Position numbers and translations under genes: made by a program
NCBI RefSeq assembly: GCF_002803075.1
Contig: NZ_NNBK01000007.1
Coordinates: 1 to 64,000 of the forward strand
Direction of reading: 5' to 3'
Length of the DNA: 64,000 nt
DNA from: Streptomyces sp. CB01373
Lineage (GTDB): Bacteria; Actinomycetota; Actinomycetes; Streptomycetales; Streptomycetaceae
Shown: in pieces, positions 27,063 to 35,417 of the stretch
How positions within the stretch are numbered: position 1 is the first letter of the stretch
Layout of the letters: each line of letters begins with the position of its first letter
The notes under the pieces: model-generated
What the model was told of the DNA's origin: nothing
Databases searched by the model: none
The model's input: only the letters and a program-made list of their open reading frames with translations

Positions 27063-27521
27063 ATGGATCCGGTGTCGGCGGCGTTGCTCGCGGAACTGGC
27101 AGGAGGCGCCGCCGGTGCGCTCGGCCACCAGGCGTGGGTGGGGCTCACCTCGCTGGTACGCCGCCCGTTCGGGCACGGCCAAAACGCGTCCGCGCAGGTT
27201 CCGGCTGTCAGCACCGGAGAGGCGGAGCTGATCCGGCTACAGGAGGAGCCCGGGGATACGGCGCGTGCACGGGCGTTGAGCACCGCACTGACGACGCGCG
27301 CCGCGGTGGATCCGGAGTTCTCCGCCGGCCTGCGGCAGTGGCATGAACAGGCGAAAGTTATGCGGACCGGCGGCGGCGACGCCCACAACACGGTCAGCGG
27401 CGGCACCCAGTACGGGCACGTGGTTCAAGGGCGGGACTTCTCCGGTTTGACCTTCAACACCCCCGCTCCGCCTCCCCCGCCACCCGCCCCCGGGGCGGAG
27501 ACGCCGTCAGCGCAAGACTGA
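27063..27521 (+). CDS. Small hypothetical protein with VVQGRDFSG motif
   Basis: 152 residues. It has an Ala/Gly-rich N-terminal helix (SAALLAELAGGAAGALGHQA), a charged helical middle, then a Gly/Thr-rich stretch NTVSGGTQYGHVVQGRDFSG LTFN and a polyproline tail (PPPPPP). Streptomyces encode many such proteins of unknown role, recognised by the repeated GGTxxGxVVQGRDF pattern. The same short pattern (VVQARDVTGGIHFH) opens the STAND protein at 32411, so the two may belong together. ATG 27063 is preceded by GGGCGG. It ends five bases before the diiron-oxidase gene. Confidence 0.6.
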   Translation: MDPVSAALLAELAGGAAGALGHQAWVGLTSLVRRPFGHGQNASAQVPAVSTGEAELIRLQEEPGDTARARALSTALTTRAAVDPEFSAGLRQWHEQAKVMRTGGGDAHNTVSGGTQYGHVVQGRDFSGLTFNTPAPPPPPPAPGAETPSAQD

Positions 27522-27526
27522 GCCGA

Positions 27527-28216
27527 TTGGACAGTGCGGAGGTGGACGCCACGTACGCAACATCGCAACATCTGCGGAGCTTCGTGGATCAGCACCGAGT
27601 GCTTTGCCACCCGTTCCTTGCGTTGGTGGCCTCCGGCAGGGCCAGTCCCGAGCATCTCGTCGCCTGGGGGCTTCAGGAACGCCACGTGTCGTATGCTTTT
27701 CCCCGGTCCATCGGTTTATTGATCTCGTGCGCCGATGACTTCCGCATGAGGACGGTGCTCGCCGAGAACCTGTGGGAGGAGTTCGGTGAGGGGAATCCCG
27801 ACCAGGCCCACGCCGTGCTGCTCGACAACCTACTCAAGTCAATGGGAGTTGACAGGGACCGACTCGACTGCCCTCCGACCGACGGAACGCTTGCGTTCCT
27901 CAAGACGCAGCGCGAACTCACGACGTCGAGCGCCTGGCGAGGCGTGGGAGCCTTCTGTTACGCGAACGAGTATCTGTCGCTCACCGAATTCCGCCCGCTG
28001 GAAGCCGCCGTCCGGTCCCGTTTCCCGACGGCCGACCTCTCGTACTTCACCGAGAACATGAAAGCCGACACACGGCACACCGAGCTCCTCGAGTCGCTGA
28101 TCGACGCCGCCGCGGCAGTCCCCTCGAACAGGGCGGACATCGAGTACGGCGTCAGCGCGGCGCTCGACGCACGCTGCCGGTTCTACGACTCCCTGGCGCC
28201 GTGGGGAGCCGAGTGA
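27527..28216 (+). CDS. Haem-oxygenase-like diiron enzyme (HDO/TenA fold)
   Basis: 229 residues of the iron-containing redox enzyme / PqqC-like superfamily. Candidate metal ligands follow the HDO pattern: E51 (QERHVSYAFP), E84/E85 and H95 (ENLWEEFGEGNPDQAH), E148 (CYANEYLSL), E176, D181 and H184 (YFTENMKADTRH). Known HDOs perform N-oxygenation, oxidative decarboxylation or C-C cleavage of amino-acid-like substrates with O2. The start is uncertain: TTG 27527 lies just after the upstream stop and lacks a good ribosome site. The next gene, an alpha-ketoglutarate oxygenase, starts six bases after the stop, so the two are coupled and probably act on the same substrate. Confidence 0.75.
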   Translation: MDSAEVDATYATSQHLRSFVDQHRVLCHPFLALVASGRASPEHLVAWGLQERHVSYAFPRSIGLLISCADDFRMRTVLAENLWEEFGEGNPDQAHAVLLDNLLKSMGVDRDRLDCPPTDGTLAFLKTQRELTTSSAWRGVGAFCYANEYLSLTEFRPLEAAVRSRFPTADLSYFTENMKADTRHTELLESLIDAAAAVPSNRADIEYGVSAALDARCRFYDSLAPWGAE

Positions 28217-28222
28217 CGGGCC

Positions 28223-29203
28223 ATGGTCATAGGGCGTTCCGTACACATGTCGTGCGGGGAATGGCACGACGAATTCTACGACCTGTCCATGGCGTTGCCC
28301 GTGGTGCCGCGTCACGATGTCGCGGCGTTCGTCCGCGCCGCAGCCAAGGTGGCCGCCATACTGCCAGGCCCGCTTCTGGAGCGCCTGGAGGCGCTGAGAA
28401 CGGGACAGGACGGCCATGGCTATCTTCACGTGACGGATCTTCCCTGCGCACCCGGCGCGCTGCCGAGTACGCCTGACAACAGGCGCGCCCCGGTCGAGCG
28501 CCCGCTGCTTGCCATGGAAGGCTGGCTCTTGGCGATATGCACGGCAATGGGTGTGCCCACCGCTTACCGCGAGCTGCACTCGGGCAGTCTGCTTCAGGAC
28601 ATCTGTCCGTCACCGAATGCCCATCCGCTGTCGGCACAGAGCTCGACCACTCCGCTGTCCCTGCACTCGGAAATGCTTTACCACCGGTGGCGGCCGGATT
28701 TCCTGCTGCTCGCGTGCTCACGCGCGGACCACGACGGCGCTGCCGGGACAACCGTGGCGACCGCCCGGGCCGCGCTGCCGCTGCTTGCGGCCGCCGAGCT
28801 GGAGGTCCTGCGCGAGCACCGTATGACGTGCGGCACTGACCTGGCCTTCCGTCATACGGACGGATCGAGCCCGCAGGCTCACGTGTTGGTCGTCGACAAT
28901 GTTCCAGGTGATCCTCGGCTCGCCTTCGACCGCGACCTGCTGCAGCCCGGCGACCCATCGGCCCGTCGAGCCCTGCGGGCGCTGTCCGAGGCGCTGGACG
29001 AGGTCACCGACACGGTGCGGATGCGCCCCGGTGACCTGCTGATCCTGGACAACGCTCGCGTCGTCCACGGTCGCACCGCGTTCACGCCACGCTGGGACGG
29101 CCACGACCGGTGGCTGCACAGGACGTACGCCAGGTCTCCCCGGGGTCCCGCTGGCGCGAAAGACGCCCTCCCCTACCAGACCAAGCCGTTCGCGCCGTGC
29201 TGA
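28223..29203 (+). CDS. Fe(II)/2-oxoglutarate oxygenase, clavaminate-synthase-like
   Basis: 326 residues of the TauD/CAS family. The iron facial triad is H148-x-E150 (SLHSEMLYH) and H282 (NARVVHGRTAF); R300 (DRWLHRTYAR) should bind 2-oxoglutarate. An HxE rather than HxD motif is typical of clavaminate synthase, VioC and AsnO, which hydroxylate free or carrier-bound amino acids. The expected reaction is therefore hydroxylation or desaturation of an amino-acid-derived molecule, coupled to succinate and CO2 formation. It follows the diiron-enzyme gene by six bases and converges on the hydroxyacid dehydrogenase. Confidence 0.85.
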   Translation: MVIGRSVHMSCGEWHDEFYDLSMALPVVPRHDVAAFVRAAAKVAAILPGPLLERLEALRTGQDGHGYLHVTDLPCAPGALPSTPDNRRAPVERPLLAMEGWLLAICTAMGVPTAYRELHSGSLLQDICPSPNAHPLSAQSSTTPLSLHSEMLYHRWRPDFLLLACSRADHDGAAGTTVATARAALPLLAAAELEVLREHRMTCGTDLAFRHTDGSSPQAHVLVVDNVPGDPRLAFDRDLLQPGDPSARRALRALSEALDEVTDTVRMRPGDLLILDNARVVHGRTAFTPRWDGHDRWLHRTYARSPRGPAGAKDALPYQTKPFAPC

Positions 29204-29237
29204 GCCCGGCAGCTCCGCCCGCCTCGGCTCCCCGGCG

Positions 29238-30266
29238 TCATTCGCCGCCGCCGTGCCGCACGGCTGCCCGCCGTTCGCGGAAGTCGGGGTTGGTGACGTC
29301 GGGCGAACCGGTCCCTGACAGCACGTCGCACACTGCGCGGGCGGCGCGCAGGCCGGCGCGTAGCCCCGCGTCCCGGGTGAGGAAGCCCATCTGGGGGACG
29401 GACAGGAAACGTTCCGGGCCGAGCGCGGTGAGCGCGGCCCAGGCGTCACCGGGTCCAAGGCCGTCCACTGCGGCCCGGAGGCTCCTGTGCTCGACGGCCC
29501 AGGCGAGCGCCACAGGATCGATGAGATCGTGATGGCCCGTGTTCACCAGCAGGGCGCCGTCCTTGCAGATCGCCAGCTCGCGTCTGCCGAGTATCGGCGG
29601 TTCGTCCGCAGTGGGCCCCGGGCGGTGCAGGCTGATCACGTCGGACCGGGAGAGAAGGCCGTCGAGGTCGGTGTACGCGATGCCCGTGGCAGCCTCGAGC
29701 GCCTGGTTGCGCCTCGGGGACGTGTACAGCACGCTCATGCCCAGTCCCTGGGCGATCGTGGCGACGCGTGCCCCGATCCTGCCTGCTCCGACCACTCCCA
29801 GGGTACGACCGCCCAGCTCGCGGCCCTCGGGAGGCGATGCCGTGGAGATCGGGTCGGCCGGGGAATGCGGGGTTCTCACAATGGCGGCGGTGAACGGGCG
29901 GGCCAGGGCGAGCGCGAGCAGGACGGTGAACTCCGCGACCGAGGCCGCGTTCTCGCCCGGTGTGTTCGCGAAAGCTATCCCCAGGTCGTACGCCGTGTGC
30001 CAGCCTGGCACGTAGCTCCGGAAGTCGGTGCCGACGAACGCGACGGCTTCCAGGGTCACGGCTCGTTCGAAATGGGTGGGCTCCGGCTCCTCATATCCGC
30101 CGATCAGGTACCCGGAGACGCCATCGAGCGCCGCATGCAGGTCTTCGGCGCCCACGTGGTCGTCTGTGACCTCCCGCAGTGCAAACCCACGGTCGGTGAT
30201 CAGGTTGCGAGCCTCTGGTGGCACCACGGCCGTTCCGGTCACCAGGACGATGAGCTGCTTGTTCAT
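29238..30266 (-). CDS. D-2-hydroxyacid dehydrogenase family protein
   Basis: 342 residues. The NAD-binding Rossmann motif is GVVGAGRIGARVATIAQGLG, and the preceding NTPGENAASVAEFTVLLALA matches the family's substrate-domain helix. Later motifs are DVISLHRPGP and ALLVNTGHHDLID. The usual catalytic Arg in an N-(T/S)-(A/G)-R-G motif is replaced (NTGHHD here), and the terminal Glu/His pair is not clear, so the substrate or even activity may differ from classical reductases. Start MNKQLIVLVTG at 30266 has AGGAGGG upstream. Last gene of a minus-strand set after the methylase-fold and D-amino-acid-oxidase genes, with a 93-base gap. Confidence 0.8.
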   Translation of the reverse strand: MNKQLIVLVTGTAVVPPEARNLITDRGFALREVTDDHVGAEDLHAALDGVSGYLIGGYEEPEPTHFERAVTLEAVAFVGTDFRSYVPGWHTAYDLGIAFANTPGENAASVAEFTVLLALALARPFTAAIVRTPHSPADPISTASPPEGRELGGRTLGVVGAGRIGARVATIAQGLGMSVLYTSPRRNQALEAATGIAYTDLDGLLSRSDVISLHRPGPTADEPPILGRRELAICKDGALLVNTGHHDLIDPVALAWAVEHRSLRAAVDGLGPGDAWAALTALGPERFLSVPQMGFLTRDAGLRAGLRAARAVCDVLSGTGSPDVTNPDFRERRAAVRHGGGE

Positions 30267-30359
30267 ATGCCCTCCTGTGGCATAAGGCCCCTTGGCCGCC
30301 CTCATCGCCACGGCCGGGAGCGGGTCGAACCGCTCACTGTCGAGGACGTCATCGCATCC

Positions 30360-31289
30360 TCACCGCAGATCGAAGACGATCAGGGACAGCGGCCCGCGCC
30401 AGGTGAACTGTCCGCAGGCGATGACCCGTGCGTCGTAAACCCGTCCTGGCAGAGCCGCGGCGGCCCGTTCCAGGGTCTCCTCCGTCGCGTCGTGTCCGTC
30501 GTCGTCGGGCTCGTGCTCGACGACCACCGTCGCACGCCGCATCATCGAGGCCGCCTGACGCAGCATGGCCACGGTGGTTCCCGCGAAGCCCGAATCCTCC
30601 GGGGCCGCCTCCCGCCCGTGTGCGGCCTCGGCGGCGGCGAGAACGTCGCGAGCCGATGCGGTCAACCGCGGCGGGGCGCCCAGCAACGGCGACCGCCGTC
30701 CGAACTGCGGCGAGGTGTACAGCACGGCGCCCTCCTTCGGAACCGGCAGGTCGCGCCAGCCGGCCGGGGCTGTCGCGTCCGCGCACACCAGCCGACCGGT
30801 GGCAGCGGGGGGCCTGTGGCGCGCGAGATCGCCGGTGATCTCCTCGTACCCGAGCGGAGTACCGCGCGAGGCCCGCAGCGCCAGCACGACGGCCAGGCAG
30901 GACGCGACGGCCACCTCTTCGGCGCTGCCGCACGCGGGGAGCATCGCCAACACCGACAGCAGGTCCTTGACGTCGTGGATCGGCGGCAGTCGCCGGAGCA
31001 TCCGGGCATGGCGGACGGTGGCCCGGCTCTTCGTCAGGCTGACGCAAGCGAGGACAGGATCGGTCTCGATCCCGAAGAACGGCAGGTTCATCAGCCGGGC
31101 CGCCGTCGCCGAGCTGCCCCCGCCGGCGAAGGGATCGACGACGGCACTGCACGACGGGCCCACGAGGTCCGCGACGACCGCCATCGTCGTGCGGACGTTG
31201 GAGGCGCTCGCCGTCTGGAACCAGCGGTCCACGGGTTCTCGCGGGTCCGGGTGGTAGCGCTCGGCGTCCAACGGCAGGGACAGGGACAC
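30360..31289 (-). CDS. DNA-methylase-fold protein with altered catalytic motif
   Basis: 309 residues. The SAM-binding motif DPFAGGGSSATAARLMNLPF (residues 52-71) and a following acidic strand end GIETDP are those of beta-class N4/N6 DNA methyltransferases. The catalytic (D/N/S)PP(Y/F) motif reads TSPQFG (residues 192-197), with Gln in place of the second Pro. No target-recognition region or restriction partner is evident. Placed between a D-amino-acid oxidase (13 bases upstream) and a hydroxyacid dehydrogenase, it could have been recruited to methylate a small molecule, or it may be a degenerate DNA methylase. The SAM fold is seen; the substrate is inference. Confidence 0.65.
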   Translation of the reverse strand: MSLSLPLDAERYHPDPREPVDRWFQTASASNVRTTMAVVADLVGPSCSAVVDPFAGGGSSATAARLMNLPFFGIETDPVLACVSLTKSRATVRHARMLRRLPPIHDVKDLLSVLAMLPACGSAEEVAVASCLAVVLALRASRGTPLGYEEITGDLARHRPPAATGRLVCADATAPAGWRDLPVPKEGAVLYTSPQFGRRSPLLGAPPRLTASARDVLAAAEAAHGREAAPEDSGFAGTTVAMLRQAASMMRRATVVVEHEPDDDGHDATEETLERAAAALPGRVYDARVIACGQFTWRGPLSLIVFDLR

Positions 31290-31302
31290 GGCATTCCTCT
31301 CC

Positions 31303-32259
31303 TCAACCGATCAGGGACTGAACCTGCCGCGCGCAACCCCACGACAACGTGACGCCCGAGCCCCCGTGACCGTAGTTGTGCACCACGGTAGCGCCGTGGT
31401 GGGTGCTGCGCTCCAGCCGTACACGCGGCCGCACCGGCCTTAGTCCGACCCGGAGTTCCCTGACCCGGACACGGCCGAGTGCGGGCAGGACAGCGGCACA
31501 GCGCGCCACGATCCGCTCGGCGGCCTCCGGGTCCGGCCGCAGGTCGTCTCTGCCGTGCCTGACCATCCCACCCAGGACGACGTGGTCGGGGTGCGCGATC
31601 CAGTAGGTGGGGTCCTCGCTCTCGGGGAAGTCGGAGAAGAAGCCGTCGATCCCGGGATTGTCCGTGATCGCCAACTGGCCCCAGCTCGAGACCAGTTCGC
31701 GGTCGTCCACCAGCTCCCTGGCCCCCAGTCCGGTGCAGTTGACCACCACCGGAGCGATGCCCAGCGCCTGGTCCAGGTCACGCAGCGGGCCGTCCAGCAG
31801 TCGGACGGTGGCCCCGGACGCGATCAGACGGCGCATCAAGTATTCAAGGTAGACGGGCATGTCGAAGACCGGCGCCCGGTAGGTCCACCCCCAGCCGAAC
31901 CCGGACGGCAGTTCGGACGGATCGCAGATGGCGAATCCGCTCACCGAACGCAGCCAGACGGGTGGCACAGCCGGCTCGTGCGAGGCCTCGATCCCCTGGA
32001 CGATGCGGACACCGGACCGCGGATCGGCCGCGATCACCGTCAGGTCCGGCAGGCTGTGCAGGCTCCAGTCCAGCACCCGGGGATCATCGAAGACGTACGG
32101 CCCCCACAGAGCCCCGGCCACCGCCGAGGTCGTACGCTGAGACGCCCGGTCGGAAACAACAGTCACCGCCCTTCCCGCCTCCGACAGCACCAGTGCGGTG
32201 GTCAGCCCCGCCACTCCGTGCCCGACAACGACGACCTCAGGATCCGCTGAGACAGCCAC
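31303..32259 (-). CDS. D-amino-acid oxidase-like FAD oxidoreductase
   Basis: 318 residues of the DAAO family. The dinucleotide fold VVVVGHGVAGLTTALVLSEA opens the protein (a GxGxxG variant with His). Further landmarks are VVNCTGLGARELVDD, GLRPVRPRVRLE with the substrate-carboxylate Arg, and VVHNYGHGGSGVTLSWGCA, the C-terminal FAD motif of D-amino-acid and D-aspartate oxidases. It would oxidatively deaminate a D-amino acid or similar amine to an oxo acid. A GTG start has GGAG upstream. First gene of the minus-strand set and divergent from the STAND gene, with 151 bases between them. Confidence 0.85.
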   Translation of the reverse strand: MAVSADPEVVVVGHGVAGLTTALVLSEAGRAVTVVSDRASQRTTSAVAGALWGPYVFDDPRVLDWSLHSLPDLTVIAADPRSGVRIVQGIEASHEPAVPPVWLRSVSGFAICDPSELPSGFGWGWTYRAPVFDMPVYLEYLMRRLIASGATVRLLDGPLRDLDQALGIAPVVVNCTGLGARELVDDRELVSSWGQLAITDNPGIDGFFSDFPESEDPTYWIAHPDHVVLGGMVRHGRDDLRPDPEAAERIVARCAAVLPALGRVRVRELRVGLRPVRPRVRLERSTHHGATVVHNYGHGGSGVTLSWGCARQVQSLIG

Positions 32260-32410
32260 CGCTCCAGGTTAAGGATTCGCCCGGATCGCAGCCAGATCGA
32301 CGACCCGTCAAATATTCTGCATAAGTCAGCTGATGGACGCTTCAGCTGGTTGACTGAGGAGGACGCCGAATGGGCGGTAGTCAGTTGCCGGCGACCGGGA
32401 GGCCGTGCCG

Positions 32411-34828
32411 ATGGGGGGCGCCGAAGAGCGGGACGAGCGCAGTCCCGACCGGTCCGGGACGACGCGCTCCGAGATGTCCGGGAACGCGTGGGACGTGGTC
32501 CAGGCACGCGATGTCACCGGCGGGATCCACTTCCACCACGCGGACCGCGCGCTGGGGCCGAGCCCACGGCAACTCCCCGCGGACGTGAGGGGATTCGTCG
32601 GCAGGCAGGCTGCGCTCGACAGCCTCGACGACATCCTGGCCCGCAGCGCAGAGGGATCGCAGACCGTCGTGATCTCGGCGATCGCGGGCAGCGCCGGCGT
32701 CGGCAAGACCTCCCTCGCGACGCACTGGGCGCACCGGGTCAAGGACCGATTCCCCGACGGCCAGCTCCACATCAATCTCCGGGGCTACGACGCGGGACCA
32801 CCTGTCACCGCGGATCAGGCGCTTGAGCGATTCCTGCGTGCGCTGGGGGTCGCTCCGGGTGCGATCCCTGACGACCCCGAGGACAAGGCTGCGCTCTACC
32901 GGTCCCTGCTGGCCGGGCGGCGCATGCTCATCGTGCTGGACAACGCCGCGGCCGTACGCCAAGTGCGCCTGCTGCTTCCCGGGACCGCTTCCTGCATGGT
33001 GCTGGTGACCAGTCGTGACCGGCTGTCCGGGCTGGTGGCCAGGGACGGTGCGCACCGGCTGGACCTCGACGTCCTCCCCGAGGACGAGGCCGTGCGGTTG
33101 TTACGGGACAGCACCTGGGGACACCGCGGCCCCGACCCTGAGCCGGAACTGATCCAGCTCGCCCGTCTGTGCGCGCGTCTTCCCCTGGCACTGCGCATCG
33201 CGGCCGAGCGGGCGGCGGCCAGGCCGCACATGCCGCTCAGCGAGCTGATCAGCGATCTGCAGGACGAGTCCTTCCTCTGGACAGCGCTGTCGGCGGACGA
33301 GGAAGGCGACGGCGACGCGGTGCACACCGTGTTCGCCTGGTCCTACCGGGCCTTGGGCGGCGAGGCCGCCCGCATGTTCCGGCTGCTGGGCCTGCACCCC
33401 GGGCCGGACTTCTCGGTGCATGCCGCGGCGGCCCTGGCAGGCGTCTCCACCGTCACCGCGCGGCGGCTGCTCGACTCCCTGGCCGGCACGCATCTGATCT
33501 CCGCGTCCGCCTACGACCGCTTCCAATTCCACGACCTGCTCAGGGCCTTCGCCTTCGAGCAGGCGGTGAACGACGAGACGCCGGAAGGCCGCGAAGCCGC
33601 GGTGCGGCGGCTGTGCGAGTGGTACCTGGAGGCAATGGCGGCGGCTGCCGAGGTACACGACGCGCAGTACGCCGACGACTGGCATGTGCATCCTGCGCGG
33701 GCCGGCCTACCGGGGCTTCCGGACGTCTCGGACTACGAACGGGCCATGGCCTGGTTCACCGTGGAGACCGACAACCTGGTGGCGGTCAGCAGGACGGCAG
33801 CCGAGGCCAGCCTCCATGAGGTGGCGTGGAAGCTGCCGGCCCTGTTGCGTACGCCCTTTCTGGACCGGTATCCCGTGCAGGGCTGGCTGCCGATGGCCAG
33901 CCAAGCGCTTCTGGCCGCCAGGCGGTCCGAGGACCTGCTCGGCCAGGCCGTCACTCTCGTCGGCATGAGCATCGCGCACCGGCAGGCGCACCGTGTCACG
34001 GAGGCCGTCCAGCACAGCCGCGCCGCGCTGGCAGCCGCCCGTCAGGTCGACGACGCGTGGCAGACGATCGCCGCGCTGGTCATGCTGGGGCACGCGCTGC
34101 GGCTGGGGCGGCGACTCGACGAAGCCCTGCGGTCGTACCAGGAAGCGCTGGACATCGCCCGACGGCTGCGTCTGCGTCTTTGGATCGTATGGGGACTCAT
34201 CGGGCGGGCAGAGGCGCTGCTCGACGCGGGTGCCCACAGCGAGGCCCGCGAGTGCGTGGCGGCCACGCTCCGGGAACTGCACGAGGGTGAGAGCCCCGGA
34301 GCCCGCTCGGAATGCCTCTGGGTCGAGGCGACGATCGACCGGGAAACGGGTCTTCTGGCCGAGGCGGACCGGCACATCGGCCAGGCTCTGCACTTGGCGT
34401 ACGAGACCCGCAACGTCATCTATCAAGGCCAGTGCGAGACCGAACTCGGGCGGATCTGCCTCGCGGCAGGCCGGGCCGAGGACGGACTGGCCGCGCTTCA
34501 GCGAGCCGCGTCGATCGGCCGGCTCCTGGGTGACCAGGCGATGGAGGGGGCTGCGCTCGACATGACCGGGCTGGCCTACCAGGCACTGGGCCGGGCGCAG
34601 GAAGCCGTGCAGTTCCACCGCTTCGCCGTGACGGAGTTCCGGGAGCTCGGCGACGACTGGCGGGTCGCAGGCGCGCTGGAGAACCTGGCAGCTGCCCTGG
34701 ACAGGACCGGCGATCCGTCCGCCGCCGCATCGCATCGGCGTGAGGCGGTCGGCATACTGCAGGACTACACCGACGCCCGGGCGAGGGCGTTGTGCTCGGC
34801 TGTGACGGCCCGGTTGCCTGCCGGGTGA
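32411..34828 (+). CDS. STAND NTPase with TPR repeats (NB-ARC, AfsR-like)
   Basis: 805 residues. A short N-terminal motif DVVQARDVTGGIHFH (residues 28-42) precedes the NB-ARC module: P-loop AGSAGVGKTSLA (about 94-105), Walker B RRMLIVLDNAA, SCMVLVTSRDRL, and the GLPL-like LARLCARLPLALRIAAERAA. The last 350 residues are TPR helices. The SARP/OmpR DNA-binding domain of AfsR is absent, so direct promoter binding is not indicated; such proteins work as ATP-driven switches. ATG 32411 sits eight bases after GGGAGG; a GTG at 32405 is too close. A stronger AGGAGG at about 32356-32361 serves an out-of-frame ATG at 32370. It may regulate, or sense stress for, the adjacent divergent gene set. Confidence 0.85.
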   Translation: MGGAEERDERSPDRSGTTRSEMSGNAWDVVQARDVTGGIHFHHADRALGPSPRQLPADVRGFVGRQAALDSLDDILARSAEGSQTVVISAIAGSAGVGKTSLATHWAHRVKDRFPDGQLHINLRGYDAGPPVTADQALERFLRALGVAPGAIPDDPEDKAALYRSLLAGRRMLIVLDNAAAVRQVRLLLPGTASCMVLVTSRDRLSGLVARDGAHRLDLDVLPEDEAVRLLRDSTWGHRGPDPEPELIQLARLCARLPLALRIAAERAAARPHMPLSELISDLQDESFLWTALSADEEGDGDAVHTVFAWSYRALGGEAARMFRLLGLHPGPDFSVHAAAALAGVSTVTARRLLDSLAGTHLISASAYDRFQFHDLLRAFAFEQAVNDETPEGREAAVRRLCEWYLEAMAAAAEVHDAQYADDWHVHPARAGLPGLPDVSDYERAMAWFTVETDNLVAVSRTAAEASLHEVAWKLPALLRTPFLDRYPVQGWLPMASQALLAARRSEDLLGQAVTLVGMSIAHRQAHRVTEAVQHSRAALAAARQVDDAWQTIAALVMLGHALRLGRRLDEALRSYQEALDIARRLRLRLWIVWGLIGRAEALLDAGAHSEARECVAATLRELHEGESPGARSECLWVEATIDRETGLLAEADRHIGQALHLAYETRNVIYQGQCETELGRICLAAGRAEDGLAALQRAASIGRLLGDQAMEGAALDMTGLAYQALGRAQEAVQFHRFAVTEFRELGDDWRVAGALENLAAALDRTGDPSAAASHRREAVGILQDYTDARARALCSAVTARLPAG

Positions 34829-34841
34829 CGGCAGGCACGGG

Positions 34842-35306
34842 CTAAGGGGTCCGGCGGGGTACCTCACGGACCATCACCAGGCGGTCCTGGCCCGGCCCGA
34901 GGTAGTCGCGGCGCCGCTCGGCGAGGCAGAAGCCCGCCGTCCGGTACAGCCGCAGAGCGGGGTGGTTGTCCGGCGCCACGCTCAGCCAGACCGCGCCGAG
35001 TTCCCTGTCGTCCGCGAGACCGAGCACTGCGTCGAGCAGGCGGCGCCCGTGACCCTGCTGCCGATGGGTGCGATCGACCGCGAGCGCGAGGAGCCACGAC
35101 CGGCCGTTGCCGTCGCCGGCCAGGAGCACGTAGCCGTGAAGCCCCCCGCCGCCGTCGCCGCTGACCAGCATGTGGTGGCCATGGACGTCGAACAGTTGGC
35201 GCAGTGCGAAGTACGGATAGCTGAGGCCGGGGAACGCGCGCGCCTCCAGAGCCGCGATAGCCGCCAGGTCCCCCTCGGCCGCATGCCGCACCTGTCCGTG
35301 ATGCAT
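34842..35306 (-). CDS. GNAT family N-acetyltransferase
   Basis: 154 residues. The fold is complete: an N-terminal HAAEGDLAAIAALEARAFPG helix, the central strand WLLALAVDRTHRQQGHGRRL with the Q/RxxGxG acetyl-CoA loop (RQQGHG), then LSVAPDNHPALRLYRTAGF. It acetylates an amine of a protein, peptide or small molecule. The start MHHGQVRHA at 35306 is preferred over an upstream ATG because family similarity begins here. It converges on the STAND gene with a 13-base gap. If the preceding cluster makes an amine-containing product, this could be a tailoring or self-protection enzyme, but that is only positional inference. Confidence 0.8.
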   Translation of the reverse strand: MHHGQVRHAAEGDLAAIAALEARAFPGLSYPYFALRQLFDVHGHHMLVSGDGGGGLHGYVLLAGDGNGRSWLLALAVDRTHRQQGHGRRLLDAVLGLADDRELGAVWLSVAPDNHPALRLYRTAGFCLAERRRDYLGPGQDRLVMVREVPRRTP

Positions 35307-35417
35307 GTCCCCCAGTGTGCACCGGGCTCGGTGCCGGGCCACCGTCCTTCACAGCCGGGGGGACCGGACTGAGTCCTCGCGCTGCGGGCTGGACGGCCGC
35401 CGGCGCCGCTGCCGACG

